A stretch of 64,000 nt of DNA from Actinoplanes sp. TFC3 (GCF_001553785.1 NZ_LOJP01000002.1:1040096-1104095); one strand, 5' to 3'; counted from the first letter of the stretch, positions 7,616 through 17,404 are shown. Notes: generated by a model from the sequence alone, not told the origin. Translations and numbers: made by a program.

Positions 7616-10119
7616 ACATGAGCGTGATCCGTACCCAGCTCAGCGGCATTCTGCGACGGCCCGGACGGCTACTGCTGACCGGCCTGTCCGTCCTGGTCGC
7701 GGCCTTTGTGGTGTTCGGCACGGTGCTGACCCACGATGTTGTCACGCGCGTCAGCCTCGACTCGTTCAGCGAGACCCCGGAAGCGGTGAGCCTGGTCGTC
7801 TCCTCCCAGGGCAACCCGATCAGCTCGCGGCAGGTGGCTGAGGTGCAGCGCCTCGCCGGCGTGGCCCAGACCGCGGGCCGGGAAACTCTTTCGTTCAAGC
7901 TCGGCGACTCGGCCTCCGGCGTGGACCTGGATGTGCTCGCCGACCCGGGTTCCGGCCCGATGTCGCGGATCACCCTGGCTACCGGCTCCTACCCCACCGC
8001 CGCCAAGCAGATCGCGCTCGACCAGCGGGCGGCGGCCCGGCTCGGCGCTGTACCCGGCAGCACGCTGCGGTTGCGCACCGGCAACACCACAGACAAGCCG
8101 ATCAAGGTCACCGTCACCGCAGTGGTCGACGGCCCGCGCGACTCGGCGGAACGGGCCTACGCCCCCGACCGGGTGGTGGCAGGGCTCTCCAGCGAACCCG
8201 GTTACCCGCGGGTGGACATTCTCGCCGAGCCCGGCACCGACGTTGACGGATTGCAGGACAAGATCAGCACGCAGCTGATGAAGCCCGACACGTACCTGAA
8301 CATCACCACCGGCGCGATCACCCGGCGCAAGGAAGCAATCGACGAGGCCCGGCAGCTCGATGATCTGTTCGCGCTGGTGGCTATGTTCGTTGCCGTGGCG
8401 GTCGTTGCCGCTGCCCTGGTGGCCACTTCCACCTTCCGGATTGTGTTCACGCAGCGGCTGCGTCAGCTCGCCCTGCTGCGCACGATCGGTGCTCAACGCG
8501 GGCAACTGGTCCGGGCGCTGGCCGTCGAGGGCGCGGTGATCGGGCTGGTCACCGGAACCACCGGGGTGCTGCTCGCCCAGGCCGCCGGGTTCGCCGCCCC
8601 GGCCATCGCTGGCGCCTTCGGTCACCCGCTGCCCGCCCCCGCCATGCCGGTCGGCGCCGCGATCGCCGTGATCATCGGATCCGGGCTGCTGACCACCGGC
8701 GCGGTCCTGGCCCCGGCTTTTACCGCCGCCGGAGTAGCCCCGCTGCAGGCCCTGCGCAGCGCGAGCACGTCCGGCTCGGAACGCGGCGTCTCCGCGGCCC
8801 GGGTCCTGCTGGGTGTCCTGCTGACCATCGCGGCCGCCGCCCTGGGCTGGCTCACCGCCGACCAGATGTCACAACCGAATACGTCCCCCGATGTGCTGCT
8901 CTACATCGTCGGCATCGGCGCGCTCGCCTTCGGCGTGTTGATTGCGCTCGGTCCGGTGCTCATCCGGCCGGTGCTGGCCGTCACCGGCTGGCCGCTGCGC
9001 CGCTCCGGTCCCACCGGCCGCCTCGCCGTCAGTGGTCTCGGCGGCACTCCCCGCCGGGCTGCGGCCGTGGCCGTCGTGGTCGCCCTCGGCGTCGCGATGC
9101 TCGCCGGCACTGTCGTCGGCATCTCCGGCCTGCAGAAGTGGACCGATCAGACGCTGGCCCGCCAGGTTCCGGCCGACCTGCTCATGGACGCGGACGACCC
9201 GGCGGCCTTCGCTGCCGTTCCGGATGCGGTGCGCGCCGATTCCCGGTTCACCCATGTCACCCCGATCAGGCTGGGAGACATCAAGACCAGCCGAGCCATG
9301 TCGTACGGCGTGATCTCCCTTGATCTGAAGGCTCTTCCCACCTCGGCAGCCTTGGAGTCCTCCAGCGGCTCGATCGCGGCCCTGGGTCCGGGACGGGCAA
9401 TCCTGTCGGCCCAGCTCGCCGCCGATTACGACGTGACTGCCGGCGACACCGTGACGCTGAAGCCGAACGAAGGCAAGGGCGCGGCCCGCGTCGAGGTGGC
9501 TGCGGTGCTGACCGATGATGCCCCGCTGGGCATGGGCGCGGTGCTGGACACCGCCGACCTCACCATGCTGACCGGCCGTGAAACCGGCCCGGACGGCGTG
9601 CTCGCCGATGTTGCCAGCGGCTCCCGCGACGATGCCATCGCCGCGTTCCGCAAGCTGGGGACTCCGGCGGAAGCGGAAATCACCGTGCTCGCCGACGAGC
9701 GGGACAAGCGCAACGGGGAGATCTCCTCGCTGTTCCTCGCGGCGCTCGGCCTGCTCGGCCTGACCGTGCTGATCGCCGTGGTCGGCGTGGCCACCACCAC
9801 CTCGCTGTCGGTGCTGGAACGCACCCGCGAATCGGGGCTGCTGCGCGCCCTGGGTCTGAGCCGCACCGGGCTGCGCTCGATGATCGGCATCGAGGCCGGG
9901 TTGTACGGCGTCATCGGAGCTGTGCTGGGTATTGCGCTCGGGGTGCCTTTCGCCTGGCTGGCACTCGAGGCGCTGAACTTCGACCTGCCGCTCACCTTCC
10001 CGGGCGGACGGTTGCTGCTGATCGTCCTGGCCATGGCCGCCATCACGGCGCTGGCCGGCCTGGTGCCGGCCCGGCGAGCGGCGCGGATCAGCCCGGTCGC
10101 CGCCCTGGCCGCGGACTGA
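7612..10119 (+). CDS. ABC transporter permease, double FtsX/MacB-type
   Basis: An 835-residue permease with the 10-TM layout of actinobacterial FtsX-like exporters. It has TM1 at about 18-40, a large extracytoplasmic MacB-PCD domain (45-245), TM2-4 (about 250-385), a mid TM pair and linker (400-500), a second extracytoplasmic domain (510-690), and a final three-TM FtsX block ending [22 protein letters not shown] start within the GTGA overlap with the ATPase; an in-frame ATG lies 6 bases later. With the NarL pair upstream this looks like an envelope-stress or antimicrobial-peptide detoxification module. Substrate unknown. Confidence 0.93.
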
Positions 10120-10277
10120 GCACGCGAATCGCTGTGCAAATGCCCCGTGTGGCAGTCCGAAAGCGGGGAAATGCATCCTCGGGCCAGCGCGGCGTTCGCG
10201 AAGCAGCGCTGGTCAAGGCTCCGGGCGGCATGATGGGTCCGTCCGGAGCCGTACGGCCCGAGGGAAGGCAGATCGGC

Positions 10278-11030
10278 ATGGCGGGAAAGACCGGGGAACG
10301 GCAGGGGATGCCGTCGACTGACTACACCGGTCAGAGCATCTCGAACGACCTCGCGGCGCAGCTCAGCGACATGGCCCGCGTTTTGCAGAGGGAAAGCACT
10401 CTGCACGACACCCTGGACGGGATCGTGGTCGCCGCGGTGCAGACCGTGCCGGGCGCGGAATTTGCCGGCCTGACCGTTGTCAAGGGCCGCCGCGAGGTCG
10501 AGACACCGTCCTCCACGGACAAGGTGGTGCGGTTGGTGGATCAGGCCCAGTACGAGACCGGTCAAGGTCCCTGCCTGGAAGCCACCTATCAGCAGCAAAC
10601 CGTACGGCTGTCCGACATGGCTACGGAACGACGCTGGCCGGACTTCAGCCGCCGCGCCCTCGCCATGGGCATCCGCAGCATGCTGTCGTTCCAGCTTTAC
10701 GTCTTTGACGACAACATGGGCGCCCTGAACCTGTACTCGCACACCACCGGTGCTTTCGGTGACGAGTCCGAGCACATCGGACTGCTGTTCGCGGCGCACG
10801 CGGCGATCGCGATGGCCGGCGCCCAGCGCGAGCACGATCTCACCCGCGCCATCTCGGTACGAGACATCATCGGGCAGGCCAAGGGCGTCCTGATGGAACG
10901 CTACAAAATCACCCATGCCCAGGCTTTTCATCTGCTGGTACGGGTGAGCCAGAACGCCAATGTCAAACTCGTCGAGGTCGCCCATCACCTGGTGCAGACC
11001 GGCGAGTTGAGCGATCCCCGCGGCCGGTAG
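10278..11030 (+). CDS. GAF and ANTAR domain protein
   Basis: 250 residues from ATG 10278, with AAGG at 10265-10268 as a weak SD. A GAF domain (about 30-170, with GAEFAGLTVVKGRREVETPS and QYETGQGPCLEA) precedes an ANTAR RNA-binding domain (about 185-240, IGQAKGVLMERYKITHAQAF). ANTAR domains bind tandem RNA hairpins and act as antiterminators; GAF senses a small ligand or redox signal. Close paralogue of the gene at 25459, with the same domain order and near-identical motifs. Convergent with the STAS gene at 11083-11616. Confidence 0.92.
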   Translation: MAGKTGERQGMPSTDYTGQSISNDLAAQLSDMARVLQRESTLHDTLDGIVVAAVQTVPGAEFAGLTVVKGRREVETPSSTDKVVRLVDQAQYETGQGPCLEATYQQQTVRLSDMATERRWPDFSRRALAMGIRSMLSFQLYVFDDNMGALNLYSHTTGAFGDESEHIGLLFAAHAAIAMAGAQREHDLTRAISVRDIIGQAKGVLMERYKITHAQAFHLLVRVSQNANVKLVEVAHHLVQTGELSDPRGR

Positions 11031-11082
11031 CCAGCACCGGCCTTCGGCACGGTGATGGCCTTGCCGGCTCAGCCTTGCCGGC

Positions 11083-11616
11083 TCAGCTGTCCCAGGGGCG
11101 AAGGGTCGCGCTGCGGTCGACGGCCAGCTGGGCGCGGTCCCGCGTTTCCTGAGATTGCTGGCGGGCTCGCGGAGACCATTCCGACCACTCCGCCGGGTTG
11201 TTCTGCTCCCGCCGCGGCGAGGCCCCAAACGCCCGCCCGGCGCGCCCGGTGGCACTGGCGGCAGCGCCGGTGACAGTGAAGTGGCCCAGCAGGCCCAGTG
11301 CGTCCAGCACCCGGGTGACCATGGGGTTGGGATCGACCAACGTCAGCGGGATGCCGGCCTCGGTTGCCGCCCGCCGACAGGTCAGGAGTGAACGCACACC
11401 GGCCGCGTCCATGAACCTCACTCCGGCGAGATCCATATCCACCTGGGAGATCCCGGAGGTCGCGAGTGCTTGGGTAACCGCGTCGACCAGTTGCTCATCG
11501 GTGCAGCTGTCGAGCTCACCATGAACCTGCAGCCGAATCTGCTGTCCCGTGTCAGTGGCGAGGGTTTCGATGGCCAAGTCTTCGCCGGCCAGATCGGGAA
11601 CATAGTCAAGCGTCAT
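11083..11616 (-). CDS. STAS-domain anti-sigma factor antagonist with C-terminal tail
   Basis: 177 residues from ATG 11616, which has GGAG at proper spacing. The STAS fold (1-115) carries the helix-loop VRFMDAAGVRSLLTCRRA, where SpoIIAA/RsbV have the phosphorylated Ser in D-S-S-G. Here the loop is D-A-A-G, so the usual kinase target is missing. A tail of about 60 residues rich in Ala, Arg and Ser has no recognised fold. Expected role is binding an RsbW-like ATPase (such as those at 21120 or 22949), without canonical phospho-control. Confidence 0.88.
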   Translation of the reverse strand: MTLDYVPDLAGEDLAIETLATDTGQQIRLQVHGELDSCTDEQLVDAVTQALATSGISQVDMDLAGVRFMDAAGVRSLLTCRRAATEAGIPLTLVDPNPMVTRVLDALGLLGHFTVTGAAASATGRAGRAFGASPRREQNNPAEWSEWSPRARQQSQETRDRAQLAVDRSATLRPWDS

Positions 11617-11716
11617 GTGGTCGCTCCGAAGGAACAAGGAGCGCATCCCCTCACTTCAGAACGGCGCGACCCCGAAGCGAATCGTATCCCGCAACGCGCC
11701 CCGGCGCCAGGTGACG

Positions 11717-12055
11717 CTATCGGGTGATGGCGCCGGCTTCCGAAGTGACTGCTAGCGTTTTATGGACGCCGCAGATCCGCAGTATTTGGTAGACGGTCCC
11801 GATAGCGTTCACAACCCGGAAGTTGCGGCCCAGGTCCGTGGCCGCTCCCCGGCCGAGCAACAGGGCTCGAACCCCGGCCGCGGCCAGGAAGGTGACCCGT
11901 TGCAGATCCACCACGACCTCCGAGACGTCGTACTGCTCAGCGGCGTTCAGGATCAGCCTGACCAGCGTCGCACCGGTGTCATCGTCGAGATCGCCGGCGA
12001 TGAGCAAGCGGGACACCCCGGCGCCATCGCTGCGCTTGATCACGGTGAAGGACAT
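11717..12055 (-). CDS. STAS-domain anti-sigma factor antagonist
   Basis: 112-residue single STAS domain (MSFTVIKRSDGAGVSRLLIA to AGAITR). ATG at 12055 is preceded on its own strand by a strong GGGAGG. The signature loop reads TFLAAAGVRALLLGR, so the acidic residue and the phosphorylatable Ser of D-S-S-G are both replaced. It lies in the same direction as the STAS gene at 11083-11616 with a 100-base gap, and divergent from the GAF gene at 12294. Confidence 0.88.
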   Translation of the reverse strand: MSFTVIKRSDGAGVSRLLIAGDLDDDTGATLVRLILNAAEQYDVSEVVVDLQRVTFLAAAGVRALLLGRGAATDLGRNFRVVNAIGTVYQILRICGVHKTLAVTSEAGAITR

Positions 12056-12293
12056 CACCACCGCTACCTCCCTCTGGAGCGTTTCCTCGACGAAGCGCGC
12101 AGGGTGCCCACACCCAACATGATCAAACGTCGATACGTCCTCTGTGTGGCGGTTTTCAGTAATGACAGTGTTTGCGGTAACAGCCCGTATCCGGTGCTTT
12201 CTGCGGTGTCTACCCTGGAAGAAGCAGCCAGGCACGGGCGAGCGGCAATGCTCAGTCGCAGCGGCACCCCGGAAAAGGAGGGGGCGGAACCCG

Positions 12294-12908
12294 GTGGCAC
12301 CGACAGCCCGGCGACCCACCCCGCAATCGCGGGCACCCACCAGCCAGCAGCAGGCTCGTCTGCAGCGGTTGCAGCAGGGCGTCATCGACGCGGAGCTGCG
12401 CGCCAGCCGCCGAGCCATCCTCGGCTCCTTCCGCGAACGACTTCGCCACAACCCGGCGACCCTGGCCGCCGATGACTTCCTGGCCCTGGCCGACCGGTCG
12501 ATCGTCGAGACCGCCATCGTGATCGCCGCCCGGAGCATCACCGGCGTGGACGCCTGTGCCCTGCGAACCTGCGAGGCCCCCACCGGGAAGTTGCGCATCA
12601 CCCGGCAGCACGGCCTCCCCCGGGCTTTCCTGGACCGCTTCGCCGCCATCGACCTGTGGCCGTACCCCGAACCGCTCCTGATCGACGATCTCACTACGAG
12701 CCCGATCCGGCGCGGTCAGCCAAGTCTCGACGGGCTGCTCGCCGCCGGTTTCCCAGCCGTACAGGCGTATCCGCTGAGCGATGGCCACGGCGCCTTGCTT
12801 GGCCTGCTGTCGCTGCACCATCGCACCACCGGGGCGCACCCCGCGCAGGATCAGCTCGCCGGGGCCGCCGCTCACGCTCTGGGCCAGCTTCCCGCCAGTC
12901 GACCGTGA
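12294..12908 (+). CDS. GAF-like sensory protein
   Basis: 204 residues from GTG 12294, chosen because AAGGAGG lies at 12275-12282. An N-terminal helix (RLQRLQQGVIDAELRASRRA) is followed by a GAF-like fold (LDRFAAIDLWPYPEPLLIDD, then LLGLLSLHHRTTGAHPAQD, typical of the last strands of a GAF domain in a light or stress sensor). It has a decayed paralogue at 62889-63491 with alignable sequence over most of its length. No output domain, so it probably works as a partner in the surrounding STAS network. Confidence 0.75.
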   Translation: MAPTARRPTPQSRAPTSQQQARLQRLQQGVIDAELRASRRAILGSFRERLRHNPATLAADDFLALADRSIVETAIVIAARSITGVDACALRTCEAPTGKLRITRQHGLPRAFLDRFAAIDLWPYPEPLLIDDLTTSPIRRGQPSLDGLLAAGFPAVQAYPLSDGHGALLGLLSLHHRTTGAHPAQDQLAGAAAHALGQLPASRP

Positions 12909-13286
12909 TGCAGCAGCCCCACGCCCAGCTCATCAGCGGCGACCCGGCCGCGTTAGAGATCGCGTGTGCCGATGAGCACGGTGTGCCCCGCCTCCTTGGG
13001 CCGGCGCTCGCTCCGACAGCTCCTGCCGAAGGGGTCTTGCCGGCCCGACGGCTCAGCCACGCGCGGGCCGGAGTCTTGTTGCTCAGGCCGGAGTCTTGTG
13101 GTCCGCCGTGCACCCGGCTACCCGTCCTTGCCGGGTCGCTCACCGGCGGTCTCGGATTCATCGGCGACGTGCGCCAGGGAATGAATTTTATTCGCGAAAA
13201 GTGCTCTCGAGAACTCCGGAAAGGGCGCGCTCGCAGGGCAGGACGGACGGCGGGCGAGGGGCGTGGCCAAGGAGAGGCGCCCTCTC
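12909..13286. other. Non-coding stretch after GAF gene
   Basis: No convincing gene. A frame opening at ATG 12908 (overlapping the stop of the GAF gene) continues for 128 codons but looks compositionally random after the first 40 residues. The stretch ends at the first of three GTTTAT palindromes. Confidence 0.4.
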
Positions 13287-13301
13287 GTTTATGACATAAA
13301 C
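13287..13301. promoter_or_regulatory. Palindrome GTTTATGACATAAAC, copy 1
   Basis: 15-base near-perfect palindrome with GTTTA/TAAAC arms. Two related copies lie at 13471-13485 (same intergenic region) and 18402-18416 (between the PRC-barrel and TetR genes). The arms are AT-rich in GC-rich surroundings, typical of a regulator binding site. The cognate regulator is unknown. Confidence 0.6.
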
Positions 13302-13470
13302 CGACCAGCCCCAAAGCTTGCCGATGGCGAACGTCCGATGAAGTTCTCGGTTGTCGCATCTCAGCGCTTCCTACGGGCGTGATCAGCAGTTAGGCTTCCG
13401 AAGCCGAGCTCCAGGTGTCCGAATCGCCGCATATTATGGTGTACGCGGCGCCCGTGCTACAAGCACGGGT

Positions 13471-13485
13471 TTATGTCCTAAACTC
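13471..13485. promoter_or_regulatory. Palindrome GTTTATGTCCTAAAC, copy 2
   Basis: Second copy, with 13 of 15 positions shared with copy 1, lying 141 bases before the channel-like gene start at 13626. An AT-rich block (13523-13551, with ATAACTATTTTTATAG) follows and is a likely promoter region for that gene. Confidence 0.6.
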
Positions 13486-13625
13486 GGCCACGTGGTAGGT
13501 CGTCCACAACTCGCGCCGCCGAGAAAATAACTATTTTTATAGTACGGGATATGTGTTTGCTGCGACGGCGCGGCGGGGTACAGGGGCGCTCGGCTATCCC
13601 CCTGATCACATGAGCTGAGGAATCT

Positions 13626-14420
13626 ATGTCAGACAGAATCACTGATGGCGTCGGCGACATGCTGCGTTCCGTCTTGCTGTTCCTGCCCAAGGCGCTGGCG
13701 TTCCTGGTCATCCTGCTGGTGGGCTGGCTCATCGCCAAGGCGGTCCGCAAGCTCGTCGACAAGGTCCTCGAGCGGGTCGGCTTCGACCGCCTCGTGGAGC
13801 GCGGCGGGGTTAAGACCGCCCTGCAGCGTTCCAAGTACGACGCCAGCGACATCGTCGCGAAGCTGGCGTACTACGCGATCCTGCTGTTCACCCTGCAGCT
13901 TGCCTTCGGTATCTGGGGTCCGAACCCGATCTCCGACCTGATCACCGGCGTCGTACGATGGCTGCCGCGCGCGTTCGTCGCGATCGTCATCATCGTGGTC
14001 GCGTCCGCCATTGCCAAGGGCGTCAAGGACCTCATCACTGCCAGCCTGGGCGGCCTGTCCTACGGCAAGATCCTGGCCAACATCGCCTCGGTGTTCACCC
14101 TCGGCCTGGGCATCATCGCCGCGCTCAACCAGATCGGTGTGGCCACCACGGTCACCACCCCCATTCTGATCACCGTCCTGGCGATCATCGCCGGTGTACT
14201 TATCGTCGGGGTCGGCGGCGGCGCCATCAAGCCCATGCAGACCCGGTGGGAAAGCTGGCTCAACGCTGCCGAGCGTGAAGCCGGCAACCTCTCCGGTCGC
14301 TCGACCGGTGGTTACCCGGTTAGCTCGGGATCCGGCGCTGCCGTTGCACAGCACGGCTACTCCTCCACGGAAGCCACCTTGCCGATCGACCGCAACACCG
14401 GTAGCACCGGCACTTACTGA
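13626..14420 (+). CDS. Small mechanosensitive-channel-like membrane protein (conserved TM helix repeat)
   Basis: 264 residues; ATG 13626 with GAGG at 13617-13620. Five hydrophobic helices (about 15-38, 78-98, 112-132, 152-172, 180-202), with the first followed by LIAKAVRKLVDKVLERVGFD, the conserved TM-helix repeat (PF05552-like) also seen in MscS relatives. The hydrophilic Ser/Gly/Thr-rich C-terminus (220-264) is probably cytoplasmic. No MscS beta domain, so it is shorter than true MscS. The palindromes upstream and the terminator downstream make it a monocistronic, probably stress-induced gene. Confidence 0.8.
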   Translation: MSDRITDGVGDMLRSVLLFLPKALAFLVILLVGWLIAKAVRKLVDKVLERVGFDRLVERGGVKTALQRSKYDASDIVAKLAYYAILLFTLQLAFGIWGPNPISDLITGVVRWLPRAFVAIVIIVVASAIAKGVKDLITASLGGLSYGKILANIASVFTLGLGIIAALNQIGVATTVTTPILITVLAIIAGVLIVGVGGGAIKPMQTRWESWLNAAEREAGNLSGRSTGGYPVSSGSGAAVAQHGYSSTEATLPIDRNTGSTGTY

Positions 14421-14434
14421 CCTTCTGCGTGACG

Positions 14435-14474
14435 ATCGAGCCGGTACCCGTCTCGCGGTACCGGCTCGATTCCT
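14435..14474 (+). terminator. Rho-independent terminator after channel gene
   Basis: Perfect 14-base stem (14435-14448 with 14457-14470, arm ATCGAGCCGGTACC), 8-base loop, followed by TCCTTTG. It ends the 13626-14420 unit. Confidence 0.85.
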
Positions 14475-14680
14475 TTGCTTACCACGAAAACCCACAAGAG
14501 CTCACTCACACAGCGCTCAACCGGAGACCCAGCCGCCGCGCGTCAGGACCTGAACCTGGTTTGACCGCCTACGCGATACCTGCACTCCCCTGCCGCGGCG
14601 TCCACCAGCTTTCACCGAGGTTGGCGAGGTCTACTCAGATGAGCCGTGATGTGCCACGACCCTGGCGGAAGTGACTCGCT

Positions 14681-15043
14681 ATGAACAATCCCGAACGCGA
14701 ACCTTCGCCGACGCTTGCGGTTGTGGTGGCGCCCCATGGCGGCGCAGGTTTGGTCGCGACCGTTCGAGGTGAGGTCGATCTGGCTACTGCACCCCAACTG
14801 CATGCCATCTTGATCGACGCGGTCACCGCCTACCAACCGCGGCAACTCGTTATCGACGCGGCTGCCATGACATTTCTTGACGCAGCCGGTATGAGCGTCC
14901 TCATCTCCGTCTACCAGCACGCCGAGGCGCACAACGTGGTGATCCGCATGGAAAACGTGCAGTCGTCAGTGATGGTGCCGCTTCGCGTTGTCGACCTCGT
15001 CGATTTTCTTCGTGTGTCCCAGCGGTCCGACATTCGACAATGA
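14681..15043 (+). CDS. STAS-domain anti-sigma factor antagonist
   Basis: 120-residue STAS protein (VATVRGEVDLATAPQLHAIL, then MTFLDAAGMSVLISVYQHAE). ATG 14681 has GGAAG about 15 bases upstream. The loop is D-A-A-G, lacking the Ser that RsbW-type kinases phosphorylate, as in the gene at 11083-11616. It is a single gene with its own leader between the channel gene and a lipoprotein-like gene. Confidence 0.9.
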   Translation: MNNPEREPSPTLAVVVAPHGGAGLVATVRGEVDLATAPQLHAILIDAVTAYQPRQLVIDAAAMTFLDAAGMSVLISVYQHAEAHNVVIRMENVQSSVMVPLRVVDLVDFLRVSQRSDIRQ

Positions 15044-15173
15044 TCCAATTGTATTTGCCCGTCGGCAAGGACGCTCCACGCAAGCGTCATCACCACAGAT
15101 CCCCCTTATGGTTAGAAAAGCGATCGGCACGGAGAAATGGTTTTACCAATGTGACACCGGGAATTGACTGTTC

Positions 15174-15821
15174 ATGTCAACACCTGATCGTCCCGCGGCG
15201 CGTCCTGCGGGCGCTACTCCCGTCGGGGGTAAACCGAATCGCCGCAAGTTGCTATTGCCGCTTCTTCTCGGCCTGATCGCCCTTGTCGTGCTTTTGCTTC
15301 TGCTGTCACGATGCGGCAACGACGACAAGCCGAGTTCCCCAACCGGTGCATCGTCCACCACCAGCTCGGCTTCTCCGACTGGCACCGCGACCACGGATGC
15401 AACGCCTTCCGAGCCGGCTCCCAATTCTGGCCAGCCTGGCGGGGACACGAACGCTGAGGGGACGGTCACCGCCGGCGGTGATGATCTACTCGCCGCGCAG
15501 ACCAGCATCGGCCAGGGCGGACACGACGGCGAGCAAGCTGTGGGGTACGCCGTAAAGGTGCAGTCCGTGCCCGCCGACGAAGGTTTCTGGGTAGGTGCCA
15601 GCACCACCGACCGCCTGTGGGTGCAGCTGTCCGGAGTTCACGGAGAGTCTGACTACAAGGTCAAACAGGGCGATGTCCTCACCTTCACCGGCACGGTCAA
15701 GACCGCGGATAAGAGCTTCGCGGCCAACGTCGGTCTCACCGCCGGTGAAGGAGCCGACCAGCTCACCCAGCAAGGCCATTACATCTCAGTTCCTTCTTCC
15801 AGCGTCAAACTGTCCCGCTGA
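15174..15821 (+). CDS. Membrane-anchored protein with Ser/Thr linker, unknown function
   Basis: 215 residues: cytoplasmic N-terminus (1-25), one TM (about 26-44, LLLPLLLGLIALVVLLLLLS), a Cys just outside the membrane (SRCGND), a Ser/Thr/Pro linker (50-100) and an exported beta-rich domain (105-215, EGFWVGASTTDRLWVQLSG, KQGDVLTFTGTV). The last part resembles an OB-like or SH3-like barrel. No family name can be given. A perfect terminator follows directly. Confidence 0.8.
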   Translation: MSTPDRPAARPAGATPVGGKPNRRKLLLPLLLGLIALVVLLLLLSRCGNDDKPSSPTGASSTTSSASPTGTATTDATPSEPAPNSGQPGGDTNAEGTVTAGGDDLLAAQTSIGQGGHDGEQAVGYAVKVQSVPADEGFWVGASTTDRLWVQLSGVHGESDYKVKQGDVLTFTGTVKTADKSFAANVGLTAGEGADQLTQQGHYISVPSSSVKLSR

Positions 15822-15828
15822 CCTGAAC

Positions 15829-15873
15829 AGGTACGGCTCCTATCCGGACGGGATAGGAGCCGTACCTATTTAT
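15829..15873 (+). terminator. Rho-independent terminator, 17-bp stem
   Basis: Perfect 17-base stem (15829-15845 with 15851-15867), 5-base loop, then ATTTAT. Eight bases after the stop at 15821. Confidence 0.9.
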
Positions 15874-16203
15874 CGTCGATGAACGGCTGTAGCAAATGGG
15901 TAAGCGCCGAGATTCTTCTGAACTGGTGTCTTACGGGCACAGGACTCGCCGGCCACCATCCACCTGTCCATTTATGGCGACCACGTGGAACGGAACTGCC
16001 CGTTCGAAATCGTCTTGACGACGACCTTCATCATGTTTCTGGTGCCGGCCCACGAACCTGTCCCGACAGCGAGTGCTGTTCGGTCTTCACCATGATGGAG
16101 AGCCGGACCCGCTTCACCGGGACAATCTCCTTGGGTGGCCACCGCTCATTCCTCGGGCAGCACGACCTCATGGATGATGCCGCCGTCAGGTCCACTGAGG
16201 TGC
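15874..16203. other. Non-coding stretch left of IS481 element
   Basis: About 330 bases with no convincing gene. A 109-codon frame from ATG 15879 has no good SD and an implausible composition. The stretch leads directly into the IS target site. Confidence 0.4.
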
Positions 16204-16209
16204 CCTAGA
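16204..16209. repeat. IS481 target-site duplication, left
   Basis: CCTAGA, identical to 17341-17346 on the other side of the element. Confidence 0.9.
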
Positions 16210-17340
16210 TGTGCTGTCCAGGGAGGTTGGTCGAGATTGTGTGACGACACGATCTGACGATCAAGGTCTGATGTCGTGAACGGGTGAAGGCCTCCGGCTG
16301 TGGAGTGGAGCTGTCGAGGAACCACTTCCGCTAGCAGGAGGCCTTCATGTCCCACGCTAATGCCGCGTTGACCCCGCGTGCCCGATTGCGGCTGGCGCGT
16401 CTGGTCGTGGAACAGGGCTGGTCACCCGCACGAGCGGCGGAACGCTACGACGTGTCCTGGCGGACCGCGAAACGCTGGGCGGACCGCTACCGCGAGCAGG
16501 GTGCTGAGGGCATGCAGGACCGCTCGTCACGGCCGCACCACAGCCCGGCCCGCACGCCACGTCCCACGGTGCGCAAGATCGTGCATCTACGGTGGAAACA
16601 GCGACTCGGCCCGGTCCAGATCGGGGGCCGTCTCGGCATGCCGGCGTCCACTGTTCATGCGGTGCTGACCCGCTGCCGACTCAACCGGCTCTCCCACATA
16701 GACCGCGTTACCGGCGAACCGATCCGCCGTTACGAACACGACCGGCCCGGCGCGATGCTGCACGTGGACGTCACCAAATACGGCAACATCCCCGACGGCG
16801 GCGGCTGGCGCTACCTCGGCCCCCTCCAAGGCCGCCGCAACCGGGAAGCGACCGCCCGACGCACCGGAGCCCGCAGCAAGATCTACACACCTCAGGTGGG
16901 TACCGCGTTCGTGCACACCGTCATCGACGACCACTCCCGCGTCGCCTACGCCGAAATCCACACCGATGAGAAAGCCGCCACCGCGATCGGCGTACTACGC
17001 AACGCCGTCGCTTGGTTCGCCCAGCGCGGCGTCACCGTCGAACGCGTGTTGTCGGACAACGGATCGGCATATAAGTCCTACGCCTGGCGCGACGCCTGCA
17101 CCGAACTCGGTATCCGGCCGAAAAAGACCCGGCCCTACCGGCCCCAGACCAACGGCAAGGTCGAACGCTTCCACCGCACCCTCAACGACGGCTGGGCCTA
17201 CGCCCGCTTCTACAACAGCGAACAGGCCCGCAGGAAAGCCCTACCCGCCTTCCTGCACCATTACAACCACCACCGGCCCCACACCGCCACCGGCGGCCTA
17301 CCACCCATCACCCGATTGACCAACGTCCCCGGACAGCACA
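16210..17340 (+). mobile_element. IS481-family insertion sequence, complete
   Basis: 1131-base element with imperfect 23-base terminal inverted repeats (16210-16232 and 17318-17340, both starting TGTGCTGTCC, 21 of 23 matching). It is flanked by a 6-base target duplication CCTAGA (16204-16209 and 17341-17346). CCTAGA fits the NCTAGN target known for IS481. The ends and target repeats are intact, so the insertion looks recent. Confidence 0.93.
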
Positions 17341-17345
17341 CCTAG
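16347..17345 (+). CDS. IS481-family transposase
   Basis: 332-residue DDE transposase. N-terminal HTH (SPARAAERYDVSWRTAKRWA, 30-50), then an rve catalytic core: first Asp in MLHVDVTKYG, second in VLSDNGSAY, Glu in NGKVERFHRTL. It ends in the YNHHRPHTATGG signature. ATG 16347 follows AGGAGG at 16337-16342. The last codons cross the element end: the Thr codon spans the boundary and the TAG stop lies in the duplicated target. Full length, so probably active. Confidence 0.95.
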   Translation: MSHANAALTPRARLRLARLVVEQGWSPARAAERYDVSWRTAKRWADRYREQGAEGMQDRSSRPHHSPARTPRPTVRKIVHLRWKQRLGPVQIGGRLGMPASTVHAVLTRCRLNRLSHIDRVTGEPIRRYEHDRPGAMLHVDVTKYGNIPDGGGWRYLGPLQGRRNREATARRTGARSKIYTPQVGTAFVHTVIDDHSRVAYAEIHTDEKAATAIGVLRNAVAWFAQRGVTVERVLSDNGSAYKSYAWRDACTELGIRPKKTRPYRPQTNGKVERFHRTLNDGWAYARFYNSEQARRKALPAFLHHYNHHRPHTATGGLPPITRLTNVPGQHT

Positions 17346-17346
17346 A
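17341..17346. repeat. IS481 target-site duplication, right
   Basis: CCTAGA. Its TAG (17343-17345) is the stop codon of the transposase, so the host target supplies the translation stop. Confidence 0.9.
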
Positions 17347-17404
17347 GCGCCGAACACGTCCGGATCTTCGACGATGACGCTGAGGTCCGGCCACCTTGAC
17401 GAGT

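Noticed and set aside
7669-10176. Long open frames antisense to the ABC permease gene
   Set aside because: They mirror the codon structure of the permease (high-GC shadow frames), have no domains and no SD.
12908-13294. 128-codon frame overlapping the stop of the GAF gene
   Set aside because: ATG overlaps well, but the sequence becomes Arg/Gly/Ala-random and crosses the palindrome at 13287; no domain.
15879-16208. 109-codon frame left of the IS481 element
   Set aside because: No SD, Cys/Trp/His-rich random composition, ends by chance at the IS target site.
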